64,000 nt of DNA. Origin: Cryptomeria japonica. Taxonomy: Eukaryota; Streptophyta; Pinopsida; Cupressales; Cupressaceae. Below are positions 11,370-22,445 of the stretch, piece after piece. The notes beneath the pieces were generated by a model. The model was given only the letters and a program-made list of their open reading frames with translations, ran no database searches and was not told where the DNA came from. The stretch lies in the NCBI RefSeq assembly GCF_030272615.1, contig NC_081408.1, forward strand, positions 767,409,330 through 767,473,329. The letters run 5' to 3'. A program made the translations under genes and the position numbers. Each line of letters starts with the position of its first letter. The first letter of the stretch is position 1.

Positions 11370-13118
11370 GATGTGGATCCTGCAAAGTGTGAATATTGTA
11401 ATTTTTGAAACATTTGATAGAAAATATCCAGTATGTAAAATTGCAATGAAGTTGTGGTGTTAGCACCCGATTATGTTTGTTTTGCAAGTAATTTTCTTCT
11501 ATGATGTTGGAAAGCTTTAACAAACGATCCTCTTCCTTTTTCCTTAGAATCATTGATGCAGCACCTTACAACCTTGAGTACCTTTGGTAGGATAAAGTCA
11601 GGTGAATCCATAGGTGGTTAATTGATTTCACTTTGGAAAGTGTTGTAAATGTAAGGCCTTGTTTCTTTGTTTTCCTGATGTCAACTATTGCAAAGTCTAG
11701 TGTCAGACCCTGTGATTTGTGAATAGTAATACCCTATGCAATTGCTAATGGAATTTGTGTGTGGTTTCCTCTAGTAATTGGTGATATGGGAGCATGTTTT
11801 GGATTTGTTTGATCCTAGGATGGGATATTATAATGTTGGAAGAGAACCACCACATATTTTGGCAGATCAGGTAGTTTAGAACCTGCATCATAGACAATCA
11901 TTTTGATTTGATCCAAAGCACCATTGACAAGGCCAACTTCTATCCATAAATTTGCAATAAGCATTACTTCCTGATCTATAGAAAGAAGGATTTCAAATGC
12001 TAGTTGTTCTTCTTGGTGTGTTTGTTTATCTTTCTGATGTGTAATGATTGTTGTTGCACATGCAATGGGTGAGAGCAATTGTTTCAACATTTTAATGTTG
12101 TGTGAGCTTGAAGATGCATTTGTTGCAAACAAATGCTTTTGTTGGTCGAAGTGGTTGTTCTCATCAAGTGTCAAAGCATGGGTTGACTGCATCTGTAGGC
12201 TTTCCCAGTCTATTTGCAATGGTGTTGTGTTGCGTATATTAAGCAACATTTCACGGAATTGCATTTGTGAAGATCTTATACCTTATTGTTGAAATAGAGC
12301 ATCCAAGGTGACAACATTATTGAACATGTGCCATAGAGCCGGTGTTGTTTATCCATAACTGGCGGAAGTTGTGCAAGATCACCAACCAAGATGATTGAGA
12401 TGGCTGCAATCATTTCATGTTGTTTGGTGGGAAAATATTCTCGCAATCTCCTATCAATCTTGATCAGTAATTGAGGGCCAAAAAATATCATTTCATCTAT
12501 CAAAATGTAATGCAAATGTTTGCATTTCTCTTGAAACATTAATAGTGAATGGCCTATTAAGGGTTTGTATTCTTGAATAGGTATACGAAGGGCAGCATGG
12601 ATTGTGGTATCTTGGATATTATATATGGAAACACCTGTTGGTGCTAGTACAAGCAATGGGTATTGTTCGGGATATAAATTGGAATTTAACTCCCTACGTA
12701 TACAATCGATAAGAAATGACTTTCCAATTCCTATTGTGCCTTGAATAATTAAACATAATGGTGAAGAATTCCCATTCTTTTTAGCATGGTTTTGTATAAT
12801 ATCAAGTGCAGTTATTTGGTTTGTTGCAAGCTCATAGTTAGCAGATGCATTTGAATGCAGGTTGGCAAGGGTGTGGGGTGATTGGCTTTTCTCAACCAAA
12901 ATGAACTAAGAAGATTTTGTATGGAGCATTTCCTTAGGTATGGAAATACTCCAATTAAAATTAAGATCATAATCACATTTGCCAAGCATTTGGAGAGTAG
13001 CAACCTCAAAGTTGTTTGATGCTCCCATTTGTGACAAGAACTCCCATTCGTAGAGATCTTGATCAGTAGATTGTGGAATGTCTTGTGATTGTAGGTCTTC
13101 GCTATTTTTTGTGGTCAT
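11370..13118 (-). pseudogene. Helitron Pif1-like DNA helicase domain (degenerate)
   Basis: This C-terminal half of a RepHel protein would unwind DNA during rolling-circle transposition. In the longest open piece (12899-12276) Walker A is GTIGIGKS (residues 54-61), motif Ia is LAPTGVSIYNIQDTTIHAAL, Walker B is IDEMIFFG (about 134-141) and motif III is GDLAQLPPV (about 173-181). The next piece (12264-11815) has NLWIEVGLVNGALDQI. Motifs V/VI (ITIHKSQGLTLD, then GLTFTTLSKVK) lie at about 11640-11775 with a stop just before. The typical C-terminal RKKEEDRLLKLSN follows near 11550. A leader (13118-12906) links it to Rep. Confidence 0.9.
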
Positions 13119-13229
13119 GTGCTCTTCAATGCTATTTACATGCCACCAGATGTAATGCGTACTCTATAGATGTTTCCAATTTATTATAATTTCATCAGTT
13201 GAGGTACCTATGTGTAGAGGGATGCTACA

Positions 13230-15240
13230 TTATGGTTTGTACAAAAGCAATTCACTCCAACAAAAACTTTCAAAAGTGGTATCATCTTCTGAAGGTAAAT
13301 ATTTGTACTGTGGGTACATGTTTATAATTGGTGGTACCTTTCTTCTCATCCATTTACATGATTTGCATTGTTCAGAGTAAGTATATTGTTGAGCTAAATG
13401 GAGCAAAGTTAGGTTTGCTAACTCTGTTGGTCTTTTAATGTAATTAGAAACAAAAGAAATCAATGTCTGTGATCCTTCATCATAGGTTGCTATACATTGG
13501 AATATTCTTTTGCCAACATTGAGGGTTACAAACTGGCGTGTGCAAGATATCAATGGGAGTTTAAGCAGCATGTGACAAGTTTCTTGAGCACTAATGTCCC
13601 TATCAGCAACAATTCCCATCCTGAATCTCTGGTATGCTAACAGAATTGTATCTTCTAAATTAGTTGATTCAATAATGCGTTTTAACATGTCAGTATAGTC
13701 TCTAATTTGTGTTTAGTTTTGCATGCAAATTTTGAGATATATTTTAGAACTGCCTTTTTGGAGCATACTGCTTGACAATCAACATTAGCCCAATATATGG
13801 CGAGCATCGTTGGGCTGTGAACATTGAGATGATTATCATTCCTTGTTGGCTTGTATGATGAGTTATTATTGTGGTCTAATATCAATGAGGATTCATCTTG
13901 TTTAGGCCAAGGAGCTTTATACTGACATTCAAGTGTTGAGTTCTTTTTTTTCAAGCAGGTATACTCTGAACACTTTGTATGTCGCTGAACAACATTGACT
14001 AATTCAGTGTAATCAATGGAAGGGTCACTTCTGGATATGATTTTTGTATCTAAAAGACATGGATCTGAAATGGCAGGCATATATTGCCTGTTTAGGCGAT
14101 CCTCTTTAGTGTGTGGATTCCATGCTATGATGTACTGGTCAAAAAGTGCTTAACTGATTGGATGCTTACATGGTCTAACCAGTCAAGGTTGTCAATATTA
14201 GGTGCTTTTGGTAACCAAAGAAAGCCATGAATATGGGAAGAGACTCAGTGTTGCCATTCATATCTGCGATAGTGGTTAGTGGCATGCAGCTGTTTGACAA
14301 TGAATTCATCATGAAAGATTTGAAATCTTAAGTGCAGGTATAAAGTTGTTATATGTGAATTATTGACTAGATTTTCAATAGACTGTCTTCTATTGTGGGG
14401 AACAGTACTTGAATATTTTGTTGGGAACAACTTATGCAGGTCAAGACATTTTGTATCCATTGAGCGTAAGGTAAAGAAGAGCATAGGTGCACCTAACTGT
14501 TCTATAATTGTTGTAAGGTCTCTCCAGGATTTGCTCCAAAATGTATGTGTCCCATGCAACGAGGCAACATATCGCATGATATGATTTGGTAATTCATTTG
14601 ATGGTATGTTCTACAAGTATTCTCTTAGATCATGAAGATTGTGTGGAAGAGAATCTTCTAGATTCATCTTAATGAAAACAACAGTTGATTGTTGAGATCG
14701 ATGCCTCATCAAAAGGTTGTAGATATAATATCTAAAATAGACATGTTGTCCAAATAGTTGATCATAATATTTGATCAAGTGCAAAGCATATTCATGTAAA
14801 TGTACATGCCTTGCTCTGTCTTGTAGTGGTAAAGCCATTCCATTAGGGAAGAGTGTCAGGAATGCCATTGAAAGTAGGCCTTCTGTATTGTACTCATTGA
14901 CAGGTGATGTACTAATTTCTGGCCAAGGAACAACATTGTTGTCAGTATTATCTAGATGTAGGATTGTTTTGATGGCATCAAGTTCAGGTATTGATGATAG
15001 AAGTTGTAGAATGAATGAAGAAGATGTTTCTATTATTTCTTATTCACTGTCAATGTTCGACATAGTATGAATATCTTGTACAAAATCTTCTTGAGGGGAA
15101 GGTACTGAATGAAAAAGTTTTGAAATATCAGTACTGTGCTCTGGTAATAGTTGTACTGCATCTAAATCAATGAGAACATCTTTGTAGTGTTTGTCATGTT
15201 TTATTTTGTAATTCAATGCATTCATGACGTGAAATCTATT
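13230..15240 (-). pseudogene. Helitron Rep (HUH endonuclease) domain, C-terminal portion
   Basis: Rep nicks and joins single strands in rolling-circle transposition. Reading right to left: HYKDVLIDLDAVQLLPE (Helitron-like N domain end), AFLTLFPNG and FRYYIYNLLMRH, a GTHTFWSKSW segment, and the HUH motif HIHGFLWLP at about 14236. Three codons before the HUH is a TGA (14245-14247) where relatives have Arg, consistent with CGA to TGA. Next come DYTELVNVVQRHTKC, RNDNHLNVHSP and the tyrosine motif KYISKF (about 13724-13750), whose second Tyr is Phe. RDISAQETCHMLL follows after a one-base frameshift near 13690. The N-terminus is displaced to 20035-20676 by Copia-2. Confidence 0.9.
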
Positions 15241-15244
15241 GACA

Positions 15245-15249
15245 TAACA
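15245..15249. repeat. Copia-2 target duplication, left
   Basis: TAACA here and TAATA at 20002-20006 match at four of five bases and flank the Copia-2 ends. Confidence 0.55.
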
Positions 15250-16106
15250 TGTTAATTACAGATGCCAATAGTAAAGCTCTAAGTCAATAGATAGTAAGAT
15301 GAGAGGGGGGGGTGAATCATACACACTTAATCTTCAATATACTCAACAGATTCAACCTCGGTAGCATATATACTTCAGCTATATATCAAAACTATGAAAC
15401 ATACTTTCTTATCAACACATAATCATCACAACACATATAACACCAGATTTAACATGGAAACCCAAATAGGGAAAAACCACTATGGGATTTTGGACCCACT
15501 AAGAAATATACTCTTCTAGAGTATGCTTGGTTAAAAGCAAATCCTATTAAAGATTACAAACACATTGCTAGATGTGACCCGGTTAAGGGATTTCCCTTAG
15601 ATCTGTTAGGATCTTCACCTTGGTAGAAGTGACTTTGTCAAAGGATTTCAAACACTCACTTAGAATGTCACCTTGTTAGAGGATTTACAAATAAGACTAT
15701 TAAGTCCACTCGATTAAGAGATTTCTTGTCACTTTTACAAAACAATAGTAATAAAATATATCTGCAACTTCACATCTGAAATGCTAAAGCAGATTCTTAT
15801 TTGCTCAAAACAATCTTGTCATAAGACTTATCTTGTCCCTTGTAGGACTTACTGGGCTTCCTCAATCTATTCTCAAATCAGATCTTCAAGCTTTTGTGCT
15901 CGGTAATCACTATGTAGCATCCCTATGCTTACAATTACCCGCATACATTGTTTATCAACAATTCCTTATTTATAAACAATTCTAACTGCTTAATCTTCTT
16001 GATCACATTTCCCATGATCAATCTTAGCCATCAGATTTTCAATCTTGACTTGATTCAATGTATCCTTCAATCTGAATATGTTTTACCTTGCCTAGGGACT
16101 TGCATT
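15250..16106 (-). repeat. Copia-2 3' LTR, truncated
   Basis: It starts TGTTAATTACAG and aligns with 18431 to about 19280 with scattered differences and one small indel near 18600. It stops at GACTTGCATT, where integrase-coding sequence begins. About 700 bp of the LTR are absent. Confidence 0.88.
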
Positions 16107-17305
16107 TTCTAATCAAACTTTTCATTTTTGTCATCTTTATGAACATAGCATCTACTTCCAAAGATTTTAAAATAACTTACATTAGGTTTCTTGTCATACC
16201 AGATTTCATATCGTGTCTTCAAAGTTCCTTTCTTTAGTTGTACTCGATTCAGGGTGTAGACTGCAATGCTTATTGCTTCTCTCCAAAATTTTTGAGGTAC
16301 CCTTTCTTCAATCATCAGGGTTCTGGCACAATCCACAATAGATCTATTTCTTCTCTAAACTATCCCATTTTGCTATGGAGTTCTCAGTGAAGAGACTTGT
16401 CTTTTTATACCATGATTATTGCAGTATAAGTTAAATTCATCAGAAGTGAACTCTCCTCCTCTATCAGATCTAAGACACTTTAGTTGTCTTCCTGTTTCAT
16501 TTTCAACTCTTTCTTTGTACCATTTAAACATTGGAAATGTTTTTGATTTTTCTTTTAAAAACATGACTGACATCATCCTTGAATAATCATCCACAAATAA
16601 TATGAAATATTTATCACCATAATAACTCTAGATTTTCATGGGACCACAAAGATCAGTATGCACAAGATTTAAAATTCCATTAGACATGTAGTACTTACTT
16701 GTAAAGCTTGATCTGGTCATCTTACCCATTTGACATGCTCAGCACATAGCATTCTCAGGCTTTTCAAAACTCGGTAGACCTCTTACTCGGTGCTTCTTGC
16801 TTATTTTGATCAGATTATCAAAATTTACATGACAAAACCTTTTATGCCATAACCATGTATCTTCTATCTTTGCATAAAGACATTTGTTCAAATTTGAGTC
16901 AAGGTGAAATGTGTTACCTCTTTTTTGAATCTCGGTAGCAACTAACTTTCCATATTTGTCACGAACTTTGACAATTCCTCTCTGAAATTCTATTCGGTAA
17001 CTAGTATTGTTTAGTTGTGCTACACTCAACAAATTATATTTTAAACCTTTAACCCAGTATACATCATTGCATTTAGCTTTGTCAAGAAGTGTGATAGAAC
17101 CTTTACCTTTCACCGGACATGGTGCATTATTACCAAATCTTACATATCCTCCATCATAATCTTCTATTTTAACAAACTTGTGTTTATCACCTGTCATGTG
17201 ATTTGAGCATCCACTATCTATGATCCAAGAATCATTATTATTTATGTGAGATATTAGGGATTTTTCTTCATACCTTTCTTTATCTGATCCATCTTTAATA
17301 GCCAC
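16107..17305 (-). pseudogene. Copia-2 protease, pre-integrase and integrase (degenerate)
   Basis: The piece from 17305 contains the aspartic protease signature WIIDSGCSNHMTGDKHKF, then LKYNLLSVAQLNN and the zinc region LWHKRFCHVNFDNL. The integrase core follows: FVDDYSRMMSVMFLKE, LRSDRGGEFTSDEFN (catalytic Asp), then a stop-broken PQNGIV stretch. Finally come DCARTLMIEERVPQKFWREA and FKIFGSRCYVHKDD, ending in KFD at 16109. Stops occur near 16370, 16700 and 16740. The protein is cut exactly where other copies continue to the RSDEGIFLGYS segment. Confidence 0.87.
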
Positions 17306-18385
17306 ATAAACAACTTCCTCTGTGTCTGTTTCATCAAATTTATCATCAGTGGATTCCTCATTAGCAACCAGGCATGTCTTTCTATCTCTCCTTCTGAAGT
17401 CTCAGTGTCCTCTGTAGTGATTGTCTTTCTGTCTGACTTCTTGGTAATCTCTCTTTTCACTAGATTCTTTGTCAGGGCAGTTACAAGCCATATGTCCTAT
17501 TTTATCATAATTAAAACATTTCAAAGGTAGCTTGCCTTTATACTTACCTTTGCCTCTCGGTAGCCTCCTAGCCAATAGTGCTTCAAACTCTTCTTGCTTT
17601 CTGATTTCCTCATATAGTTTGTGAACTTCTTCCATGTTCTTACGAAATCTTTCACTTGCTCCATTGTGATTCCCTTAAGAATACTTACTCTTTCTATCAT
17701 TGTAATCATTAGATTCACCAAGATGAAAAGAACTGAATGCAGATTCAACTTTGTTTACCGAAGACCCACTGTTATCAAAATTACTTAACTCAAATGCATG
17801 CAGCTTACTGATAGCAGCATCTAAAGAAACTGGCATGTTCAGTACAGATCTCAATTCATTAATTGCAGAGACTCGGATTGCATATGCTGGTAGAAGGGTT
17901 CTCAATAACTTACTTGTTACATCCTTTTCTTCAATAGTTCCACCTGCTCCTTTAATTTCATTGACAATCTCCTTCAATCTTGTACTATATTGTGTTATGT
18001 TTTCTTCTTCATTCATCCTCATGGATTCAAGTTGTCCTCTTAAACTATCCACTTTTTCTCTTTGTACATTTTCATCACCACCATAAACAGATATGAGTTT
18101 AGACCACATTGTTTTTGCATTATTACAACCTTCTAGATCATTAAATTCAGAGTCAGTCAATGCAGAGGTTATTTCAATCAATGCTTGGGTGTGTTCTTGC
18201 TTTGCCTTTATCTCTTCCATAGTCAGCAGATGGGTGCTCGATGCTATGTAGATAATTTTTAGATAGTAAGTAGCATAATCTCCAATTCTTGATAAGTGCA
18301 ACTTCATCCTTTTCTGCCATGTGGAAAAACTTGACTTGTTTAGCTTTGGGGCATCCCTCTTATACATCTTTGGATCTTGACTCAA
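17306..18385 (-). pseudogene. gag: Copia-2 gag
   Basis: The ATG at 18385 gives MSQDPKMYKRDAPKLNKSSF, the usual start of plant copia gag, and reads 236 codons through a UBN2-type capsid region (LTDSEFNDLEGCNNAKTMWS; ITQYSTRLKEIVNEI). A frameshift near 17690 leads to a second piece with the zinc knuckle CFNYDKIGHMACNCP (about 17478-17518), where the second Cys is Tyr. Gag would form the cytoplasmic particle that packages the RNA. Confidence 0.88.
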
Positions 18386-18416
18386 GTACCTTCAAACTTT
18401 TCTTCCGAAGTCCAAA

Positions 18417-18428
18417 GCTCTGATACTA
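18417..18428 (-). other. Copia-2 primer binding site
   Basis: The minus strand reads TAGTATCAGAGC, two bases inside the 5' LTR; one base differs from the initiator Met tRNA complement. Confidence 0.8.
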
Positions 18429-18430
18429 AT

Positions 18431-20001
18431 CATTAATTATAGATGCCAATAGTAAAGCTCTAAGTCAATAGACAGTAAGATGAGAGTGGGGGGGGGGGGG
18501 TGAATCATACACACTTAATCTTCAATATACTCAACAGATTCAACCTCAGTAGCATATATACTTCAGCTATATATCAAAACTGTGAAACATACTATCTTAT
18601 CAACATATATAACACCAGATTTAACATGGAAACCCAAATAGGGAAAAACCACTATGGGATTTCGGACCCACTAAGAAATATACTCTTCTAGAGTATGCTT
18701 GGTTAAAAGAAAATCCTGTTAAAGATTACAAACACATTGCTAGATGTGACCCGGTTAAGGAATTTCCCTTAGATCTGTTAGGATCTTCACCTTGTTAGAA
18801 GTGACTTTGTCAAATGATTTCAAACACTCACTTAGAATGTCACCTTGTTAGAGGGTTTACAAATAAGACTGTTAAGTCCACTCGGTTAAGAGATTTCTTG
18901 TCACTTTTACAAAACAACAATAATAAAATATATCTGCAACTTCACATCTGAAATGCTAAAGGAGATTCTTATTTTCTCAAAACAATCTTGTCATAAGACT
19001 TATCTTATCCCTTGTAGGGCTTGTTGGGCTTCCTCAATCTGTTCTCCAATCATATCTTCAAGCTTCTGTGCTCGGTAATCACTATGTAGCATCCCTGTGC
19101 TTATAATTACCCGCATACATTGTTTATCAACAATTCCTTATTTATAAACAATTCTAACCACTTAATCTTCTTGATCACATTTCCCATGATCAATCTTAGC
19201 CATCAGATTTTCAATTTTGACTTGATTCAATGTATCCTTCAATCTGAATACGTTTTACCTTGCCTAGGGACTTGCATTCCTTTCTTGGAATTTTCAATCT
19301 CGACTTGATTCAATGTATCCTTCGATCTGAATATGTTTTACCTTGCCTAGGGACTTGCATTCCTTTCTTGGAACTTGCACAAGGTTATTGCGGTTCAATC
19401 TGAGCTGTAGATCTTCCTTCCAATTTGCCATTGCCAGAGATCCTTAACAAACTTCATGTGCAGCATATCAATCATTTAATCAACTCCAGCTCATCAGCTT
19501 CCTTCATTAAATAATGCTTTTATTCATTTAATGTTGTCTGTTATAACTCAGTTGTAACTTGGTTAACACTGAACTTCACTCGGTAGACATTTTGTCTTCA
19601 TTAACCGATATCAATAACCTTAGGGTTTACCGACTAGGTTCCTTTGCTCAATGACATAGTACAGTATTAAACATCATATTTAGGATATCAAAACAATGAA
19701 AACAACATGATCTTATCATTGTCTAACTTGGTAATAGTTGCCCATTGAATAACTCATTTCTCCCTTTTATTATCATATCCTTTCGATGTCACTTACCGAC
19801 TTCTTAATATTCATCAAAACATACTTCTCAAGATATGGCAACATCATACTGAATCAAAAAATCAATTTCGTGACATCAATGACAAAATAATATTATTAAG
19901 ACAGTTATCATCCTTCTTCAGTTATATCAATAGTCTTCAACAACCTTGTCAATATCCTTATTGAAATGCCAACAATATCTCGTTCTACTATAATGCCAAC
20001 A
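18431..20001 (-). repeat. Copia-2 5' LTR
   Basis: This 1571-bp LTR begins TGTTGGCATT on the minus strand. It contains a 13-base G run near 18487 and an internal 83-bp tandem duplication (19208-19290, 19291-19373). Confidence 0.87.
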
Positions 20002-20034
20002 TAATAGTCATAGGTTAATCCTTGTAGATTGCTT

Positions 20035-20676
20035 CTACGGACAATAAGGATTTCTAAATGCCTGAATTTAGCAGGGTAATGATAATGAAATCTCTAAAAT
20101 ATCTTGTGGGAAGTTAATTGTGTGTATAGAATACTTATATTGTCCTCCCCTTGCATGTGTAACTTCCAAAACAGGGACATTCCTTGTTATGAGCATTTCT
20201 TCTACTTGAGAAAGACACTTTAAAATAGAAGGTTGCTCACCTGGGTCCATATTGTTTGATAATGAGAAATGGTGGAGGCCTCTTTCAGCAGAACATCTCA
20301 TGCACATAAGTACATGGTTTATTTTACTAACTGTCATGCCCAAATACTTTTCTTTACAAACTATACATGCCTCTGTGACCTCCAACATATCAAATTTTTT
20401 TCGGGAATTAGATAAGACTTGTAGAAATGAAGGTGTCTTAAGGGCGAGTTCAGGAGCAGTAGAATTTGTTTGATGCAAATTCGTTTACTCAAGGTCATTG
20501 CTTTTTGTTTGTAATAATTTTTCTGAGTTACTATTAGATGTTTGTAGTGCACGACGCTTCAATTGGCATTTGTTGGAGATATTCCCTCTATTCTTTGCAT
20601 AGTAAGTTCTATTTGTTTTCTTTCTCCTCCATTTGATAGCATCACCTTCTTGAGTGGCAGGCTCAATAGATATCTA
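20035..20676 (-). pseudogene. Helitron Rep N-terminal segment
   Basis: The minus strand reads RRKKTNRTYYAKNR at about 20630, a TAA near 20490, then the Helitron-like N domain: ACIVCKEKYLGMT, VLMCMRCSAERGLHHFSL, NNMDPGEQPSILKCLSQVEE, MLITRNVPVLEV, and GGQYKYSIHTINFPQDI. The Cys pairs (CxxC, CxxC) look like a zinc site. The frame breaks at the Copia-2 insertion and resumes at 15240. No convincing start codon was found; a possible splice acceptor lies near 20677. Confidence 0.88.
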
Positions 20677-22445
20677 ATATTTGGAAGAGAATAGAGATAT
20701 GTTAGAATTTTCATAAGTGAAGAGAGAAAGCATTGAAGTATGCATTGAGAATGAATGGGAATTGAAAATTACCTAATCTATGTTGTATTGTTTTCTTTGT
20801 TTAGTTTGGTGATGGTCAGTTCATTCAGAGATGCATATGCACATATATATATAATTATACATACAAATAGATGCATATATATATGTACAGATATATATAC
20901 GCATGTTAATGAAGTATGTGAATACTTGTATACATAGATATGTGCATATATAAATACACGTGTATATATGTAAAATTACATAACTCCATGTTTGTTAGTA
21001 TATACGTGGTTGGTTGAGTAATTTTTAGAAACGTATGGGTTTCGTAAACTGGTTTTCTGATGTTTAATCAGATCTGTACTATTCTTTTTTGTAGTTTTTT
21101 TGTTGTCATTTTCTTGATATATATGTGTACAAATGTATATATACATGTCAATGAAGTATGTGAATACTTGTATACATAGATATGCACATATATAAAGACA
21201 CGTGTATATATGTAAAATTATATTACTTTGTGTTTGTTAGTATATACATGGTTGGTTGACTAAGTTTTAGAAACATATGGGTTTTGTAAACTGGTTTATT
21301 GAATCTATATTGTTCTTTTGTGTAGTCTTGTTGTCATTATTGGCTACCTTTTTCAAAGGCATTATTGAAATATACATATGCACGGATATAGTAATCTTTG
21401 ATACATACAGATGTATGTATATATATGCACATGTATATATACATATCAATCAAATATGTGAATATTCGTATATATAGAAATGCACATATATAAATACACG
21501 TGTATATACATAAAATTCTATAACTGTGAATAATTATACTCTTGTATACTTGTACAAATAGATATGAAAAAATAAAAGCTATATATGTATAAATTTTCTG
21601 CAAATATTTATTTATTTATACATACTTATATATGTGTAGAGATATACTGAAGTATATTCATATGATACACAAAAAGTCCAAACAAAGATAGAAATGCAAG
21701 TAATGAAATGTATAGGAAAGTGCATTGAATTGTAAATACTTTTATAGGAAAGAGAAAAATTTAAAGTGAGAATGGAAGGTAAAAGACATATTGGAAAGTG
21801 TACTGAGACTATAGAAAGTTCATAGTTTAAGAAAATTATTGCTCAACAATTATCAATGCATGAAAGAAATAGACAAGTGGAATTTTGAGATAAATGTAAA
21901 TATGTTATTGTAGAGGAAAGCATAAGCAGTAAGTACTTATATATGAGAGGAATTTCAAGGAAAGCAAATTTATTCTGCAAGGCAATTAACCAGTATATAT
22001 GAGTATGTAGTTAAACGTATTGTCCAATGCAAAAGCAATTTTCGTCAAAGAGTTTGAAATCTTGTATAGTTAGATGGGCATAAACATATAAACATATCTA
22101 TTTATTGGCCAAATTTGGTTATAATAGAACATACAAAAGAAATAAGCATGAGAGTAAAAAATATTATGTGGCAAGGAAATAATTTCAAAGAGATGACAGT
22201 GTAATTTTAATGCAACCTGTTTTTTATCTAAGAAATATACATATACATATATATACATGTAGCCATGTATGCATAGAAGATAATTGTTTGTATTTGTAAA
22301 TAGAATTATCTTAATATACGAAAAAGTTTTACATAATGCAGTATTCAAAGAAAAATATGTAATAGTATAAAATATGTAAATTTTCTAGAGTAATAACTGT
22401 ATCATGACGAGAAAGTTTGGTAAATAGGCAAAATGCCTAATAAAT
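20677..22445. other. Helitron spacer between rep and the RPA-like gene, with tandem repeats
   Basis: AT-rich DNA without a supportable gene separates the two Helitron genes. It contains a tandem array described separately. Confidence 0.5.
20850..21530. repeat. diverged tandem repeat, period about 241 bp
   Basis: The unit includes AATGAAGTATGTGAATACTT, TAGTATATACRTGGTTGGTT, AACRTATGGGTTTYGTAAAC and TTGTTGTCATT. Anchor points at 20903 and 21144 are 241 bp apart. A third, more diverged and partial copy is anchored at 21443. The unit is rich in alternating purine-pyrimidine (TATATGYACA). Confidence 0.8.

Larger units (their letters stand above)
15250..20001 (-). mobile_element. Copia-2: internally deleted Ty1/copia element inside Helitron rep
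   Basis: It is on the minus strand. The 5' LTR is 18431-20001 (TGTTGGCATT start on the minus strand) and a truncated 3' LTR is 15250-16106. The body holds gag, protease and integrase, but reads from the integrase C-terminus straight into LTR sequence. RT, RNase H and the U3 side of the 3' LTR are therefore missing. The junction lies near 16106. The insertion splits the Rep protein between the N-terminal zinc-containing segment and ALNYKIKHDKHYKDV. Confidence 0.88.

Noticed and set aside
17751-18086. 111-codon plus-strand open frame
   Set aside because: It is antisense to the well-supported Copia-2 gag frame.
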